DNA of 64,000 bases from Pseudomonas tritici (GCF_014268275.3 NZ_CP077084.1:3596001-3660000), one strand, 5' to 3'. Counted from the stretch's first letter, positions 1-8,883 are shown. The notes: generated by a model from the sequence alone, not told the origin. Numbers and translations are program-made.

Positions 1-1
1 C

Positions 2-595
2 TGCGCCACCACCAAAACCGACGTCCGCAACGAAGCACAAATCAGCCAATATGACCCGGCCAACTCAGCCCGCGTCCGCCTGATCACGGGTGACACCACC
101 AACGCGGGCTTCCTCAGTGGCCAGACCTGCGAGAAGTTTTACAACGAGTCCCTGCTGACCAAAACGCCTGAAGAAGCCGGATGGCAAAAAGCGCATGTCG
201 ACTCGGCGGGCCTTTACCCTTTCAGAGCGACCGACAGCCAGAACAGCGTGATTGGCATGCCCGCCAGCAAGGCGAGCAAAGCCATCAACCAATCGCCCAA
301 GGTATTTGACGAGCATGTCATCCCGGCGGGTAAACCCTTCATTGCCGGGTTCGCCATGGGCGGCTCACAAATGTCCTGCTTTCCCGCGCCCGTCACGCTC
401 ATCCCCGAGCCTGGTAAGGACTATGAAATGGAACTTCAGATGCTGAAAATCAGCACGTTCAAGGCCGGTTGCGTGATTGCCGTGCGCCAACTCTCGGCGC
501 AGGGCAATACCACCGTTGAAACACCGCTGAGACCGCAGGTGTGTGCCAAGACACCGTCGGGTTGGTACACCGTCAATCCAGCGCCTTTGCCTTGA
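2..595 (+). CDS. Partial hypothetical protein, possibly a lipoprotein (5' end missing)
   Basis: The reading frame is open from base 2 to a TGA at 593-595, so the gene starts left of the window. About 197 residues are visible. The first visible codon is Cys followed by Ala-Thr-Thr-Lys. This would fit the lipidated Cys of a lipoprotein whose signal peptide lies outside the window, but the lipobox cannot be seen. The rest is a soluble-looking domain with scattered Cys residues and no transmembrane segment. I do not recognise the family. Confidence is good that it is coding and low on its nature. Confidence 0.7.
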   Translation, partial: CATTKTDVRNEAQISQYDPANSARVRLITGDTTNAGFLSGQTCEKFYNESLLTKTPEEAGWQKAHVDSAGLYPFRATDSQNSVIGMPASKASKAINQSPKVFDEHVIPAGKPFIAGFAMGGSQMSCFPAPVTLIPEPGKDYEMELQMLKISTFKAGCVIAVRQLSAQGNTTVETPLRPQVCAKTPSGWYTVNPAPLP

Positions 596-679
596 AATGC
601 CAGAGCAGGACGGAATAGTCGGCCTGCTTATCGGGTAGCTCACTGACCTCGAAACCAGCGTGTATTCATGGAGGAAAAA

Positions 680-1222
680 ATGCGGATTTACATCACAGGT
701 GCGTCGTGTGCGGGCGTGACGACTTTGGGTCAGAACCTCGCCACGCGGCTTGATGTAAGGCAGGTCGATGTCGATGATTATTACTGGATGCCCACAGACC
801 CTCCTTACACAACCAAGCGGCCTCCCGCTGATCGCGTGTCATTGATGCAGCAAGCACTCGGTGACGGCGATTGGGTGTTGAGCGGTTCATGCATGGGCTG
901 GGGCGATGCGCTGATCGCTGATGCGGAGCTGATTGTCTTCGTTGTCACACCAACACCCGTTCGCCTTGAACGGCTGGCGGCACGTGAGAAAGAGCACTTT
1001 GGCGGCCGGATAGCGCCAGGTGGTGACATGCATCAGATACATGAGGCCTTTCGGGAATGGGCTTCGCAGTATGATGACCCGAACTTTTCAGGACGCAACC
1101 GAGCGTGGCACGAGGCGTGGTTATCCCGGCAGACGGCCCCGGTCTTACGGGTTGACGGGATGAGCAGTGCTGAACAGATGGCAGAGGATGTCGTGCAGGC
1201 GGTGTCGCGCATGTCGCCGTAG
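680..1222 (+). CDS. P-loop NTPase, adenylate-kinase-like
   Basis: A 180-residue soluble protein. The N-terminus MRIYITGASCAGVTTLG is a nucleotide-binding loop at residues 7-15 in which the usual Walker A Lys is replaced by Val (GxxxxGVTT). It is followed by VDVDDYYW, as in small-molecule or nucleoside kinases. The start at 680 is preferred over an in-frame ATG at 668, because GGAGG at 670-674 is then correctly spaced. Related proteins are usually annotated as adenylate kinase or AAA ATPase. The substrate is unknown and the missing Lys makes activity uncertain. It stands alone between unrelated genes. Confidence 0.75.
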   Translation: MRIYITGASCAGVTTLGQNLATRLDVRQVDVDDYYWMPTDPPYTTKRPPADRVSLMQQALGDGDWVLSGSCMGWGDALIADAELIVFVVTPTPVRLERLAAREKEHFGGRIAPGGDMHQIHEAFREWASQYDDPNFSGRNRAWHEAWLSRQTAPVLRVDGMSSAEQMAEDVVQAVSRMSP

Positions 1223-1331
1223 CTGAACACTCGGAATCCGTTAACCCACATTGCCCCATCCACCGTTGGGACTTTTCAAACAAGCTTTCTGTGAGAGCTG
1301 ATTCTACTGAATGGAAACGGGAGCACTCGGG

Positions 1332-1823
1332 ATGCAATTTCAGCCCGCAACTACGGATATCCCTTTAGTTACTCTTGTTGGAACTCAACCCAGTGATTTC
1401 GAAACACTTGTGGCTATTCGGATTGAAGCCATGCGTGAAAGCCTTGTGCGCATTGGTCGCTTCGATCCCGTGCGGGCCCGAGAGCGTTTTCGCGAAGGCT
1501 TTTCCTCCGAGTCCACTCGCTACATCGAAGTTTCCGGCGAGCGAGTAGGTTTCGTCGTCGTCAAGCCGCTTATCGACGGATTACTGCTTGATCATTTGTA
1601 CATCAAGCCGAGCGCACAAGGCGCGGGCATAGGTTCGGTTGTCCTTAGTCAAATCTTCGTGGAAGCGGAGGCCGCAGGAATGGCAGTGCGGGTAGGGGCT
1701 CTCAGAGAAAGCGAGTCAAATCGCTTTTACACGCGTCATGGCTTCCAGTTTGTCGAAAGTACCGAGTTCGACAACTATTATGTTCGTCACCCTGCCCAAG
1801 GCAACTCGGCAGCCGAGACCTGA
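1332..1823 (+). CDS. GNAT-family N-acetyltransferase
   Basis: A protein of about 163 residues with the GNAT acetyl-CoA binding core. LDHLYIKPSAQGAGIGS (motif A, Q-x-x-G-x-G) lies near residues 85-101 and is followed by the helix SQIFVEAEAAG. The motif B-like segment ESESNRFYTRHGFQFVEST is typical of the C-terminal half. A start at 1332 fits GGGAG at 1319-1323; an ATG at 1311 is also in frame. The acetyl acceptor cannot be predicted. There is no obvious operon partner. Confidence 0.8.
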   Translation: MQFQPATTDIPLVTLVGTQPSDFETLVAIRIEAMRESLVRIGRFDPVRARERFREGFSSESTRYIEVSGERVGFVVVKPLIDGLLLDHLYIKPSAQGAGIGSVVLSQIFVEAEAAGMAVRVGALRESESNRFYTRHGFQFVESTEFDNYYVRHPAQGNSAAET

Positions 1824-2022
1824 TCCAGGCCCAGCTGACCTGATGGATGGCGTCGGTCAACGTTTGCGTGCCGAGGTTTCAACTACCGAAGAGACACCGG
1901 CAAGCCAGAGCTAAGTTGATCCGCGCGCGTTGGCGTCATCGCAGACTCAACGCGCGCATTGTCCAACTGCCCCCTGCCCCCTTATCCTCACACCTCCCCG
2001 CCCACGCGATCCCGGAGCTGCC

Positions 2023-2643
2023 ATGGACCTCGCCACCCTCGCCCTTTTCCTCCCCGCCTGCTTCGCCTTGAACATGGCGCCCGGCCCGAACAACCTGCTG
2101 TCTGTGAGCAACGCCACGCGCTACGGCTACCGCACCTCGTGCCTGGCGGGTATTGGCCGGCTGCTGGCCTTCGCCGGCATGATCGCCCTCGCATCGGCCG
2201 GTTTGGCAGTGGTGCTGCAAACGTCGGAGTTGTTGTTTTATGGGATCAAGATTCTGGGGGCGGCGTATCTGTTTTATCTGGCGTATCAGTTGTGGCGGGC
2301 GAATCCCGAGGCAGAGGCTGAGTCGACTACTGCTAGTGTGGGATTGTGGGCGTTGGCGCGTCAGGAGTTTTTAGTGGCGGCGGGCAATCCGAAAGCCATC
2401 TTGATCTTCACCGCGTTCCTGCCGCAATTCGTCGTGCCCGGCGAGCCGATCACTCCACAATTCGCTCTACTGGGCGTGATGTTCCTGGTGCTGGAATGGA
2501 TCGCCATCAGTGCCTACGCCTATATGGGCCTGCATATGCGGCGCTGGTTTGCGGAGCCTCGGGGCAAGCGTATGTTTAATCGATGCTGCGCGGGGTTGCT
2601 GTCAGCGGCGGCGACGGTGTTGTTGATGGCGCGCAGGGCTTAA
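2023..2643 (+). CDS. LysE/RhtB family amino-acid exporter
   Basis: A 206-residue inner-membrane protein, the normal length for the LysE/RhtB family. The N-terminal signature is ALNMAPGPNNLLSVSNATRYG, with the conserved PGPN turn after the first helix. Five to six hydrophobic helices follow. The ATG at 2023 begins exactly at the family N-terminus; the frame stays open upstream but that stretch is not LysE-like. The family exports amino acids or related metabolites; the substrate cannot be told. It is followed by the SDR gene after 29 bp and may be co-transcribed with it. Confidence 0.88.
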   Translation: MDLATLALFLPACFALNMAPGPNNLLSVSNATRYGYRTSCLAGIGRLLAFAGMIALASAGLAVVLQTSELLFYGIKILGAAYLFYLAYQLWRANPEAEAESTTASVGLWALARQEFLVAAGNPKAILIFTAFLPQFVVPGEPITPQFALLGVMFLVLEWIAISAYAYMGLHMRRWFAEPRGKRMFNRCCAGLLSAAATVLLMARRA

Positions 2644-2672
2644 CTAACGTTATACAGTCAAGGAGACACGTA

Positions 2673-3392
2673 ATGAAAACCATGGTGGTTGGCGCAAGCA
2701 AAGGGTTGGGAAAAGCCCTGATCGAGGGGCTCGGCGAGGCTGGGGATACATTGCTGGGCGTGTCCCGCAGCCGTCCCGAGCACCTGGACCACAAGGCTGG
2801 CGTTGAGGTGAAGTGGATCGAGGCTAACCTCGCCAAACCCGCTCAGGCAGCGCAAGTCATTGCAGAAACGATCTTAGAAAGTGGTTTGGACACGCTGATC
2901 TACAACCTGGGCATCTGGGAAGAATTTGCCTTCGACCCGACCTACAACTTCCTGGCCGACGACGATGACCAGATCGAAGCCATCGTCACCTGCAACATCA
3001 CGTCTACCCTGCTGCTGATCAAGCGACTGTTGCCAGTGCTACTCAAAAGCCCCAACCCCAGGATCATCCTGACCGGCTCCACTTCCGGCCTGCCGCAAAG
3101 TGGCCGTCCGGAAGTGGCTTTTGGGGCCTCCAAGTTTGCCTTGCGCGGGATTGCCGATGCACTGCGTGAAGGCTATCGCCAGCAGCGCTTGGCGGTTACG
3201 TGTCTGAACCTGGGGTACCTGAATACGCAAGACCCTTTGAGTACGCCGCGTGCGCAGGCCGAGCAGCGTGATGAAGGCCACTCGATCCCCGTGCACGACG
3301 TGGTGCAGGTGGTGCGCATGGCGTTAAGCCTGTCGTCGGCCAGCTTCGTCAAGGAAATCACCTTGCCGGCAATTCTGGACGGGCGCTTTTAA
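2673..3392 (+). CDS. Short-chain dehydrogenase/reductase with Tyr-to-Phe change
   Basis: A 239-residue Rossmann protein. The nucleotide-binding loop VGASKGLGKA is at residues 5-14, the NLG motif (for NAG) is near 82 and TGSTSG near 135. The catalytic Y-x-x-x-K position reads F-G-A-S-K (Phe150, Lys154; codon ttt at 3120-3122), so the proton-donating Tyr is absent while Lys remains. This suggests a non-classical or inactive SDR, or one with a binding role. AGGAG at 2661-2664 supports the start. The SnoaL-like gene follows after 16 bp and is probably in the same operon. Confidence 0.85.
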   Translation: MKTMVVGASKGLGKALIEGLGEAGDTLLGVSRSRPEHLDHKAGVEVKWIEANLAKPAQAAQVIAETILESGLDTLIYNLGIWEEFAFDPTYNFLADDDDQIEAIVTCNITSTLLLIKRLLPVLLKSPNPRIILTGSTSGLPQSGRPEVAFGASKFALRGIADALREGYRQQRLAVTCLNLGYLNTQDPLSTPRAQAEQRDEGHSIPVHDVVQVVRMALSLSSASFVKEITLPAILDGRF

Positions 3393-3408
3393 CAGAGGAG
3401 AACGCCGT

Positions 3409-3801
3409 ATGCGCCGAGATGAACTCGCCGCCTTTTACCAGGGCTATATCGACTGTTTGAACCGCCAGGACTGGGACCGCCTGGATCACTTCGTGCACCC
3501 GGACGTGACCTACAACGCCAAGGTAGTCGGCCTCGCCGGCTACCGCGCCATGCTGGAGCGGGACTTTCGCGAGATACCTGACCTGGTGTTTCGTATCCAA
3601 TTGCTGGTCGCCGACCCGCCTACTGTTGCCAGCCGCCTGAATTTCAATGTTACCCCCCGAGGCGAGTTTTTCGGGCTGCCGATCAATGGGCGTAAGGTGA
3701 GCTTCGACGAGAATGTGTTCTATGAGGTGGTGGACGGTAAATTTGCCCACGTGTGGTCGGTAATCGACAAGGGAGCCATCGAACAGCAACTGGCCGTCTA
3801 G
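3409..3801 (+). CDS. SnoaL-like polyketide cyclase / ester cyclase family protein
   Basis: A 130-residue protein of the NTF2-like/SnoaL fold. It begins with a helix (FYQGYIDCLNRQDWDRLDHFVHPDV) and has the typical R-x-N-x-x-x-T-x-x-G-x-F-x-G-x-P segment near residues 80-95 and a final strand HVWSVIDKGAIEQQL. Members range from cyclases to small-ligand binders; no specific reaction can be assigned. AGAGGAGA precedes the ATG with good spacing. It is probably co-transcribed with the SDR just upstream, so the pair may act on one substrate. Confidence 0.82.
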   Translation: MRRDELAAFYQGYIDCLNRQDWDRLDHFVHPDVTYNAKVVGLAGYRAMLERDFREIPDLVFRIQLLVADPPTVASRLNFNVTPRGEFFGLPINGRKVSFDENVFYEVVDGKFAHVWSVIDKGAIEQQLAV

Positions 3802-3834
3802 ACTCCACACACCGATTTTCTGTGGAGACCGACC

Positions 3835-3919
3835 ATGAACCGCAAAAATACCCTTTGCCTCTGGTACGACGGCACCGCCCTTCATCGCCGCGATTGAAGC
3901 GGCGGTGGCCGCAGGTTAA
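3835..3919 (+). pseudogene. Remnant of a VOC/PhnB-like gene with most of its middle deleted
   Basis: An ATG at 3835 with a GGAG ribosome site at 3824-3827 encodes MNRKNTLCLWYDGTAL, the characteristic start of PhnB-like VOC (glyoxalase-fold) proteins, and stops within 21 codons. Overlapping in a second frame is FIAAIEAAVAAG then TAA, which resembles the C-terminal tail of the same family (usual ending IDIAAIEAA...). About 35 codons remain of an expected 150-160. I read this as one internal, frameshifting deletion that joined the two gene ends. The terminal TAA overlaps the stop codon of the converging lipase gene. Confidence 0.65.
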
Positions 3920-4812
3920 GGCAGCACCTCAAGCATCGCCTTGGCAGCCAGCGCGTGGACTGTGCGGGTGGGGTGCCACTCGTCCCAGTAATAATGGGCA
4001 TCGGGGTTGGTGCACACCGGTTTCACTTCCGGGTAAGTGGCTTGGCACGGTGTGTCCAGGTCCTTGAAGCCATTGGCGGCGGGATTGGCGCGCAGTTTGT
4101 CGCTGAAGGCCAAGTGGTCGAAATAGCTGACCTTTGCCACGCCGACCTGCGCCAGCGCAGCCGGGAGTTTTTGCGCCAGCAACTGCTGGTATTTCTTCGC
4201 ATTATCGACCTGGTTGCCCTGCACCACGGCGGGCACATGGCTGAGGTCTGTGGTGCCCACCACCATTACGTGCCTGGCGCCCGCCGCTACCAATTGCTCG
4301 GTAGCGCTGCGAATGTTGGCCAGGCTGGATTCGCTCAGTGCTTCAATGGTTTCAGGATGGGAGAAATCGGCCCATTCGAAAAAGTCATTGGCCGAGATGA
4401 AGATGAAATACAGCGCCTTGGGGTCGGCTTTGTGCGACTTGACGGCCTGCAAGTGCTCGGCGACTTGGCCCAGAACGCCCGTATCCTGGGACGGCATCAT
4501 CCACGTGTAGTAGTTGCCGTGGCCACTTTTGGCCCCCCCTACCGCGTAGTCGGTCAGGGGTATTTTCAGTGCGTCGGCCAAGCCTTCGACGGCGGTCGGG
4601 CCATTGCTCCAGCGTCCCTTCCAATACAGCGGGCCTGGCAGCGCTTGGGCATCCTTGACCTGTTGCGTCGCGAGTCGCGTGGTGAGCGCTTCGCCCGCGC
4701 CATTGTCGGAATAGCTGTCGCCGAAGGCATACAGATGATCGTAGCTCGAGGCGCCTAAGGCGGTCGAGGCAGACAGGGTCAGCAGAGCAGCCAGGCACGC
4801 GCGTCGAATCAT
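3916..4812 (-). CDS. Secreted SGNH/GDSL-family lipase or esterase
   Basis: A 298-residue protein with a signal peptide (MIRRACLAALLTLSASTALGA). Block I is FGDSYSDNG with nucleophile Ser33, block II is VGGAKSG, block III is ISANDFF (Asn) and block V is WDEWHPT with the Asp277/His280 pair, so the catalytic set is complete. It hydrolyses ester bonds of lipids or carbohydrates, probably in the periplasm or outside the cell. The length fits a free-standing enzyme without an autotransporter barrel. A GGGAG ribosome site lies just upstream of the chosen ATG. Confidence 0.88.
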   Translation of the reverse strand: MIRRACLAALLTLSASTALGASSYDHLYAFGDSYSDNGAGEALTTRLATQQVKDAQALPGPLYWKGRWSNGPTAVEGLADALKIPLTDYAVGGAKSGHGNYYTWMMPSQDTGVLGQVAEHLQAVKSHKADPKALYFIFISANDFFEWADFSHPETIEALSESSLANIRSATEQLVAAGARHVMVVGTTDLSHVPAVVQGNQVDNAKKYQQLLAQKLPAALAQVGVAKVSYFDHLAFSDKLRANPAANGFKDLDTPCQATYPEVKPVCTNPDAHYYWDEWHPTRTVHALAAKAMLEVLP

Positions 4813-5018
4813 CGAAGTTCTCCCAGAATGTCTGGATAGACTAGCGCCCCGCTGCAAACGCAGTAAAACGATTGCGACCCGCACATATCCGGCGGCGGCC
4901 ATGCAAGCGCTGTACAGATGCCGTTTGGCTCGTTAGGCTTTCACCTTGTAACATCCGGCTACAGATTCAGCTCTCCCCGCCGTCACCCTTAAACCCGAAT
5001 GGACTCAACGAGGCTCTC

Positions 5019-6410
5019 GTGCGCTTTATCACTCCTCTTTTGCTGATCGGTGGCATCGCCACCCTGGCCGGTTGTGCCAACCAGAAAACCCAAGTCGACC
5101 GCATGTTCGCCGACACCCTCGCCCAGCCCCTGGTTGAAAACAGCATCGTGCGCGAAGGCGACCTGCTCAGCTTCGAGCTGCTGATGCCGGACGGCCCGAG
5201 TAGTCTGCGGCGCACCATGCAATTCGAGGCAGCCTGTTCATCGCCGCAACTGCATTTGCTGTACCTGGACGGCTCGCAACGTGTCTACCCCGCCAGTGCC
5301 GGCCGCTACAGCGCGGCGCGCAAATTATCGCCGCAATTGCGCGCGACCTTGGCCGCCAACCAGACATTCGTGCGCGCCTGTGCCGAAACGCCGAAGCCAG
5401 ACTGGCGCCTGGTGCAGGCCAACGAGCATGACAACCAGGTATTGATCGACGCCAACAGCATCAAGACCGTGAATGGCGAAACACGCTTCTGGGCCGCCTT
5501 CGACGAACCGGCGGTGCTCAACGATATGCCCTACAACGCCCCCTATGCGCAGAAACGCGAGCACTTTGCGGTGTCTTGCACGGACGGTACCTACAAGGCG
5601 CTGGCTGGCTACGACATGGACGCCGACAACCGCGTCAGTGATGGCCGCGTCGACAGTTTCCCCACGCCACAGAAAATCGCCGGTAGCGATGCCGACTATG
5701 TGCTGTTATTCAATAAGGTGTGCGTCACCCCGCAGAAGATTGCCGCGCTGCCGGCGTTCAAACCACGGCTGAAGGCGCCGGTGACCATTGCACTGACCTC
5801 GGTACAACCTCAGGTGCTGGCCGCAATCACGCAGTTGAACCTGGACAAGCCCGCCCGTGCCTTCAAATACGTGCACATGACCGGCACGTCGACACTCAAG
5901 GGCGAGACCACCAACAGCCAGAGTGCGGACTTCATCAGCCAAGATGCGGCAAGCGGGCAACTGGCCATCGCCACTCGCGGGCAAGGCTATGAAAGCCACA
6001 CAGTGAGCTGGCGCAACCTCATCCCCCTGGTGGCGAAAAGCACCTTCAGTTCCTCAGGCATGGCAGAAAGCGAGACGCTGACGCAGCTGAGCTTCACCGG
6101 CAACTGGAAATCCCTGCCGGTGGGCGACACCGTGATTTATCAAACAACGCGCTCCAGCCTCAACAGCCTCATTGGCAGCCGCACCAAAGTCCAGATTACC
6201 CGCTGCGTAGTTGAACGCGAACTGCAAGCCAGCGAGCTCAACCCTGGCCTGCTCGGGACGGCCAAGGCCCTTAAGTGCAGCTTCGACAATGATGAATACA
6301 ACCGGGTGAACCACCTGTACTACCTGACCGACTACGCTTACTTCTACGAGTCGAGCACGGACAAGAACGCGTTCTACTACTCCGACACGCGTATCGATAA
6401 ATTCGAATAA
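5019..6410 (+). CDS. Hypothetical lipoprotein, about 463 aa
   Basis: A GTG start at 5019, supported by GAGG at 5010-5013, gives a lipoprotein signal peptide: VRFITPLLLIGGIATLAGC with lipobox LAGC. The mature protein is hydrophilic, without recognisable catalytic motifs, and has paired Cys residues (FEAACSSP, VRACAETP, AVSCTDG, KVCVTP) that could form disulfides in the periplasm. An upstream in-frame extension to 4872 is open but would bury the signal peptide. I do not recognise the family. It diverges from the lipase gene. Confidence 0.75.
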   Translation: MRFITPLLLIGGIATLAGCANQKTQVDRMFADTLAQPLVENSIVREGDLLSFELLMPDGPSSLRRTMQFEAACSSPQLHLLYLDGSQRVYPASAGRYSAARKLSPQLRATLAANQTFVRACAETPKPDWRLVQANEHDNQVLIDANSIKTVNGETRFWAAFDEPAVLNDMPYNAPYAQKREHFAVSCTDGTYKALAGYDMDADNRVSDGRVDSFPTPQKIAGSDADYVLLFNKVCVTPQKIAALPAFKPRLKAPVTIALTSVQPQVLAAITQLNLDKPARAFKYVHMTGTSTLKGETTNSQSADFISQDAASGQLAIATRGQGYESHTVSWRNLIPLVAKSTFSSSGMAESETLTQLSFTGNWKSLPVGDTVIYQTTRSSLNSLIGSRTKVQITRCVVERELQASELNPGLLGTAKALKCSFDNDEYNRVNHLYYLTDYAYFYESSTDKNAFYYSDTRIDKFE

Positions 6411-6417
6411 ACGCCGT

Positions 6418-6470
6418 TGACACACTCTGCAATATTCCATAAAGATGGAGGCCTTATTCAGGGTGTGTCA
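6418..6470. repeat. Inverted repeat with 12-base arms downstream of the lipoprotein gene
   Basis: TGACACACTCTG at 6418-6429 pairs with CAGGGTGTGTCA at 6459-6470 (one G-T wobble), enclosing about 29 bases. It begins 7 bp after the stop codon at 6410 and could act as a transcript-end hairpin, although no clear T-run follows. Confidence 0.5.
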
Positions 6471-6702
6471 GCCAATGTCCGCAATGTCCTCCGTTAACCT
6501 TTCCGCCATTGGCCCAATTGCCAAGGCGCAAGGTTGCGTGGCGCACGTCCTCAAATCGAAGAAACAGTCGCTCATGTGACCGGGGCGCGCTGTCCCGTCA
6601 GATGAGCTGACAGGACATTGAGCGCGACGGTCTTCCTCCCTTGCACAATTCCCTCTGCCCTTCTGACGGTGACTCAAGCGGTCAATCATCAGGAGAAAGT
6701 GC
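6471..6702. other. Intergenic region without a recognised gene
   Basis: About 230 bp between the inverted repeat and the DapA-family gene. No convincing reading frame with a ribosome site is present. It should contain the promoter of the downstream gene; AGGAGA at 6690-6695 is that gene's ribosome site. Confidence 0.5.
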
Positions 6703-7551
6703 ATGTCATCGTTTCAAGGTATCTGGGTCCCCGTGGTCACGCCGTTCCATGACGGTGCCATCGACTTTATCGGCCTGCGCCGGCTGGTCAGCCACCTGCT
6801 GGAAAAGCACGTGGCCGGGATCATGGTATGCACCACCACCGGGGAAGCCGCATCGCTGAGCCGCCAGGAACAACTCGCGGTGCTGGATGCGGTGTTGCAG
6901 TTGGTCCCGGCGCACCGCGTGGTGATGGGCCTCGCGGGCAACAACCAGATTGAATTGCTGCACTTCCAGCGTGAAATCCTGCAACGCCCGGTCGCCGGTT
7001 TGCTGGTGCCGGCGCCGAGTTACATCCGCCCGTCCCAGGCCGGCCTAGTGGCCTTCTTCCACTCAGTGGCCGATGCGTCCAGCGTGCCGATCATTCTGTA
7101 TGACATTCCCTATCGCACCGGCGCAACCTTCGAGCAGGCCACCTTGCTGACTATCGTCACCCACCCGCGGATCTTGGCGATCAAGGACTGCGGCGGCAAC
7201 CTGGGCAATACCCTGGCGCTGCTGGCCAGCGCTGAGGTGGATGTGTTGTGTGGGGAAGATGTGCAGATGTTCAACGCGCTGTGCCTCGGCGCGACCGGGG
7301 CGATTGCGGCCTCGGCACATATAAGGACGGCAGAGTTTGTAGCGTTGTGGCAGCAGGTGCGAGACAACCAACTGGCCGAGGCGCGGACGACGTTTTTCCA
7401 GTTGCTGCCATTGATCAACTCGATGTTCATGGAGCCCAATCCGGCGCCAGTGAAGGCCGCACTGGCGCTGGAGGGGTTGATCGGCCGCGAGCTGCGGGCA
7501 CCTATGCAGCGAGCCAGCGACTCGGTTGTTACCCGGCTGAAGCAATTGTAG
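6703..7551 (+). CDS. DapA-family (dihydrodipicolinate synthase/N-acetylneuraminate lyase) aldolase
   Basis: A 282-residue (beta/alpha)8 class I aldolase. Motifs in order: VPVVTPF near the N-terminus, CTTTGEAASL (phosphate/carboxylate loop), YDIPYRTG (catalytic Tyr) and ILAIKDCGGN (Schiff-base Lys near residue 160). The YDIP variant for the usual YNVP and the isolated position suggest a paralogue rather than the housekeeping lysine-pathway enzyme. It condenses or cleaves pyruvate with an aldehyde; the substrate is unassigned. The AGGAGA ribosome site is well placed. Confidence 0.85.
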   Translation: MSSFQGIWVPVVTPFHDGAIDFIGLRRLVSHLLEKHVAGIMVCTTTGEAASLSRQEQLAVLDAVLQLVPAHRVVMGLAGNNQIELLHFQREILQRPVAGLLVPAPSYIRPSQAGLVAFFHSVADASSVPIILYDIPYRTGATFEQATLLTIVTHPRILAIKDCGGNLGNTLALLASAEVDVLCGEDVQMFNALCLGATGAIAASAHIRTAEFVALWQQVRDNQLAEARTTFFQLLPLINSMFMEPNPAPVKAALALEGLIGRELRAPMQRASDSVVTRLKQL

Positions 7552-7710
7552 GAATGCTCTGACAGAGGCGCTCAGCGGCTATCCGATCGCTTTAGACAGC
7601 AGTTACTAATCGTTATATTTTTCCAGGGTGATTGCTCGCTATCAGACTGGCGACAGACCTGATCGGCGCGTAAGGTCGGCTGCACTTTGCGCCGCTTGGG
7701 GGGGGACTCG

Positions 7711-8883
7711 ATGAAATCACTGCATTTACTGATGCTGCTCAGCCTGGTCGGTTGCACCGCCCACTCAGCCGTACTGCCCTCACCTGCGCCGTCGAGTTTC
7801 GAACAATACCGCCAACAAACGCTGGTGGACCTTGAGCGTGACCGACGTTTCCAAAACCCAGACCACAGGCTGGAACTGGACTGGAATGCGCCGCGCGAAT
7901 GGGTCTCGCAAACGCCCAATGGCCACGGCGTGCTACTGGTGCACGGTTTGGGCGACTCACCGGGGTCCTTCAGCGACATTGGCGCGCAACTGGCGTCGCG
8001 GGGCTACCGCGTGCGCACGCTGCTGCTGCCAGGACATGGCACGCAACCGTCGGACATGCTCGACGTTAACATCGAGGATTGGCGCAGGACGGTGGCACAA
8101 CACGTGGCGCTGCTGCGTCAGGAGGTGGATCAAGTCTATCTCGGCGGTTTCTCCACGGGCGCCAATCTGGTGTTGGAGTACGCTATTGAAGATCCGAGCA
8201 TTGCCGGGCTGCTGATGTTTTCGCCCGCGTTCAAGGCACGCAATCGTTACATTTGGCTGTCGTCCTGGTTGGCCCACATCAAACCCTGGCTGCGCGACCC
8301 TGCCGGCCCTCGCCAGCAACAAACACCGCTGCGCTACCAGAACATCCCCACCAATGGCTTTGCCCAGTTCTACCAGACCAGCAAGTCAGTACGCGACAAA
8401 CTGAAAGACCGGCCGTTTGATCGGCCCGTACTGATCGTCAGCGCGGCCCATGACTCGGTGATAGACGTCGGTTTTGTAAAGCAAACCTTCGCCGAGCGTT
8501 TCACCCACCCGGCTTCGCGAATGATCTGGTACGGCGACCCCAACAGCGCACAACCAATGCCGCGGGTCCTGGTACGCAATGACCACTTGCCCGCAGAGCG
8601 GATCAGCCAGTTCTCCCATATGGGGGTGTTGTTCGCCCCCACCAATCCCCTCTACGGGCCCAGCGGCAGCCAGCCTGTTTGCTTGAATGGCCAGACCGAT
8701 GAGGACTTTGCGCGTTGTCGCGCAGGCGACCCCGTTTGGTATTCGGATTGGGGTTATCGCGAGCCGGGCAAAGTGCATGCGCGGCTGACATTCAATCCGT
8801 ACTTCGGTTGGCAGGCCAAGGTTATGGATCAAGTGATGCAAGCGTCTTCAACGTCGTTATCGCATCGACAAAACCCGCCCTGA
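7711..8883 (+). CDS. Lipoprotein alpha/beta hydrolase
   Basis: A protein of about 390 residues. MKSLHLLMLLSLVGC is a lipoprotein signal peptide (lipobox LVGC). The hydrolase core shows LLVHGLGDSPGS (oxyanion loop), GFSTGANL (nucleophile elbow G-x-S-x-G) and a late VSAAHDSVID segment for the acid. It resembles the serine aminopeptidase/monoacylglycerol lipase-like clan and is probably anchored in the outer or inner membrane facing the periplasm. A G-rich ribosome site (GGGGGGGG) precedes the ATG. The substrate is unknown. Confidence 0.82.
   Translation: MKSLHLLMLLSLVGCTAHSAVLPSPAPSSFEQYRQQTLVDLERDRRFQNPDHRLELDWNAPREWVSQTPNGHGVLLVHGLGDSPGSFSDIGAQLASRGYRVRTLLLPGHGTQPSDMLDVNIEDWRRTVAQHVALLRQEVDQVYLGGFSTGANLVLEYAIEDPSIAGLLMFSPAFKARNRYIWLSSWLAHIKPWLRDPAGPRQQQTPLRYQNIPTNGFAQFYQTSKSVRDKLKDRPFDRPVLIVSAAHDSVIDVGFVKQTFAERFTHPASRMIWYGDPNSAQPMPRVLVRNDHLPAERISQFSHMGVLFAPTNPLYGPSGSQPVCLNGQTDEDFARCRAGDPVWYSDWGYREPGKVHARLTFNPYFGWQAKVMDQVMQASSTSLSHRQNPP

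Noticed and set aside
5019..6410. Upstream extension of the lipoprotein gene to 4872
   Set aside because: It would place about 49 unrelated residues before an obvious lipoprotein signal peptide, and GTG 5019 has its own GAGG site.
6468..6704. Minus-strand frame of 78 codons between the lipoprotein and DapA-family genes
   Set aside because: Its 5' end overlaps the downstream gene start, it has no ribosome site, and its composition looks like random translation.
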